Part shown: positions 6,071 to 6,617 of the stretch, piece by piece
Layout of the letters: every line of letters starts with the position of its first letter
How positions within the stretch are numbered: position 1 is the stretch's first letter
Assembly: GCA_022615275.1 (NCBI GenBank)
Contig: JAKEHA010000202.1
Coordinates: forward strand, 1-6,617
Direction of reading: 5' to 3'
Length of the DNA: 6,617 bases
Source: Candidatus Latescibacterota bacterium
GTDB lineage: Bacteria > Krumholzibacteriota > Krumholzibacteriia > WVZY01 > JAKEHA01
Notes under the pieces: generated by a model
Told to the model about the DNA's origin: nothing
The model's input: the letters and a program-made list of their open reading frames with translations, nothing else
Database searches by the model: none
Program-made: the position numbers and the translations under genes

Positions 6071-6099
6071 ACGATAACACCCGGGCGGGGCTTCGTCAA
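6071..6099 (-). promoter_or_regulatory. Sigma70-like promoter of the lipoprotein gene
   Basis: On the minus strand, TTGACG (6099-6094) is a 5-of-6 match to the -35 consensus. It is followed by exactly 17 bp and then TATCGT (6076-6071), a 4-of-6 match to -10. TG stands one base before the -10 hexamer, as in extended -10 promoters. The predicted start near 6064 gives a GC-rich leader of about 94 nt before the ATG. Confidence 0.7.
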
Positions 6100-6140
6100 T
6101 CGGGCGCGCGCGGATCGAGAGCGCGTGCCGACGCGCGAAC

Positions 6141-6147
6141 GGGGAGG
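6141..6147 (+). promoter_or_regulatory. Ribosome binding site of the DJ-1-family gene
   Basis: GGGGAGG lies 6 nt before the GTG at 6154. It is the strongest Shine-Dalgarno site in the window and decides this GTG as the start. No convincing plus-strand promoter was found in the rest of the 183-nt divergent region. Confidence 0.8.
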
Positions 6148-6153
6148 TACGGC

Positions 6154-6617
6154 GTGTCCAAGCGAGTGATCGTCCCGGTGGCGAACGGCTTCGAAGAGAT
6201 CGAGGCGGTCGTGATCATCGATATTCTCCGGCGTGCGGGGTTGGACGTCGTCGTCGCGGGGGTGGAAGGCGCCGACGCGATCGGCTCTCACGACATCGCA
6301 CTGCGCTGCGACGCGCTGCTCGACCAGTGCGACGCCGCCGACGCGATGGTGCTGCCGGGCGGGATGCCGGGCAGCAAGCGCCTGCGTGAGAGCGAGTCGG
6401 TGCGCGCGTGGGTGGCGCGGCTCAACGCGGAAGGCAAGCTGGTGGCCGCGATCTGCGCCGCACCCACCGTGCTGGAGTCGTGCGGCATCCTCGAAGGCCG
6501 CCGCGCCACCAGCCATCCCAACCACGCGGAAGAAATGAAGCACTGCGTGTACGAGACCGCCGACGTGGTCACCGACGGCAACGTGATCACGAGCCGCGGG
6601 GCCGGCACCGCCATCGC
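6154..6617 (+). CDS. DJ-1/PfpI (YajL-like) family protein, 3' end cut by window
   Basis: Cytoplasmic protein of the DJ-1/ThiJ/PfpI superfamily; members are reported as redox-responsive chaperones, glyoxalases or protein deglycases, and the physiological role is debated. 154 codons are present with no stop. The start is GTG behind GGGGAGG. The order of motifs follows DJ-1: N-terminal KRVIVPVANGFEEIEAV (3-19), with E17 at the place of human DJ-1 Glu18; VLPGGMPG (66-73); the nucleophile elbow AAICAAPTVL (98-107), with Cys101 at the place of DJ-1 Cys106; S-H-P (120-122), with His121 near the active site; and ITSRGAGTAI (145-154). The normal length is about 185-190 residues, so about 30-35 are missing beyond the window. 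All key residues seen are intact. It is transcribed away from the lipoprotein gene, and no shared regulation is evident. Confidence 0.93.
   Translation, partial: MSKRVIVPVANGFEEIEAVVIIDILRRAGLDVVVAGVEGADAIGSHDIALRCDALLDQCDAADAMVLPGGMPGSKRLRESESVRAWVARLNAEGKLVAAICAAPTVLESCGILEGRRATSHPNHAEEMKHCVYETADVVTDGNVITSRGAGTAI

Noticed and set aside
6104..6136. GCGCGC-rich stretch as a repeat element
   Set aside because: Short alternating GC runs are expected at this base composition, and no unit is repeated in a regular way.
5971..6543. Open minus-strand frame extending the lipoprotein gene by 191 codons upstream
   Set aside because: It would run through the DJ-1-family gene on the other strand and the promoter. 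The internal start at 5970 has a signal peptide and a ribosome binding site; the extension reads as low-complexity shadow sequence.

Overview
The window is a 6.6 kb piece of a high-GC bacterial chromosome, densely packed with ordinary protein-coding genes. No IS element, CRISPR array, tRNA, rRNA or phage gene was seen. A lipoprotein with a bacterial Ig-like domain implies an envelope with lipoprotein sorting. Two recognisable promoters are sigma70-like, and several genes have Shine-Dalgarno sites. This gene style fits a high-GC, probably Gram-negative lineage such as Gemmatimonadota, Candidatus Eisenbacteria or a myxobacterial relative. The assignment is an impression, not a measurement.

Layout, left to right. 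Positions 1-374 are the 3' end of argS (arginyl-tRNA synthetase anticodon-binding domain). A PfkB/ribokinase-family kinase follows at 390-1325, 15 nt downstream and with its own good ribosome binding site. A 218-nt intergenic region (1326-1543) holds a large imperfect hairpin (1345-1437), then an extended -10 promoter flanked by an inverted repeat. After the promoter come a leader hairpin and a 12-bp palindrome that touches the next start codon. This promoter probably drives a three-gene unit: a conserved hypothetical protein (1544-2254), a seven-helix membrane HD-GYP protein (2259-3572, predicted cyclic-di-GMP phosphodiesterase) and purM (3581-4591, purine biosynthesis), with gaps of only 4 and 8 nt.

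On the minus strand, a surface lipoprotein gene (4588-5970) converges on purM so tightly that both stop codons lie within one CTAG. Its own promoter lies in the 183-nt divergent region 5971-6153, with a 10-bp palindrome at the predicted transcription start. A DJ-1/PfpI-family gene starts at 6154 on the plus strand and runs off the window end.

The most interesting area is 1326-3572: a heavily structured control region in front of an uncharacterised protein translationally packed with a membrane HD-GYP protein and then with purM. This could be an unstudied signalling pair tied to purine or cyclic-dinucleotide metabolism. The link is inferred from gene order only. Nothing here is a clear novel defence or mobile system.
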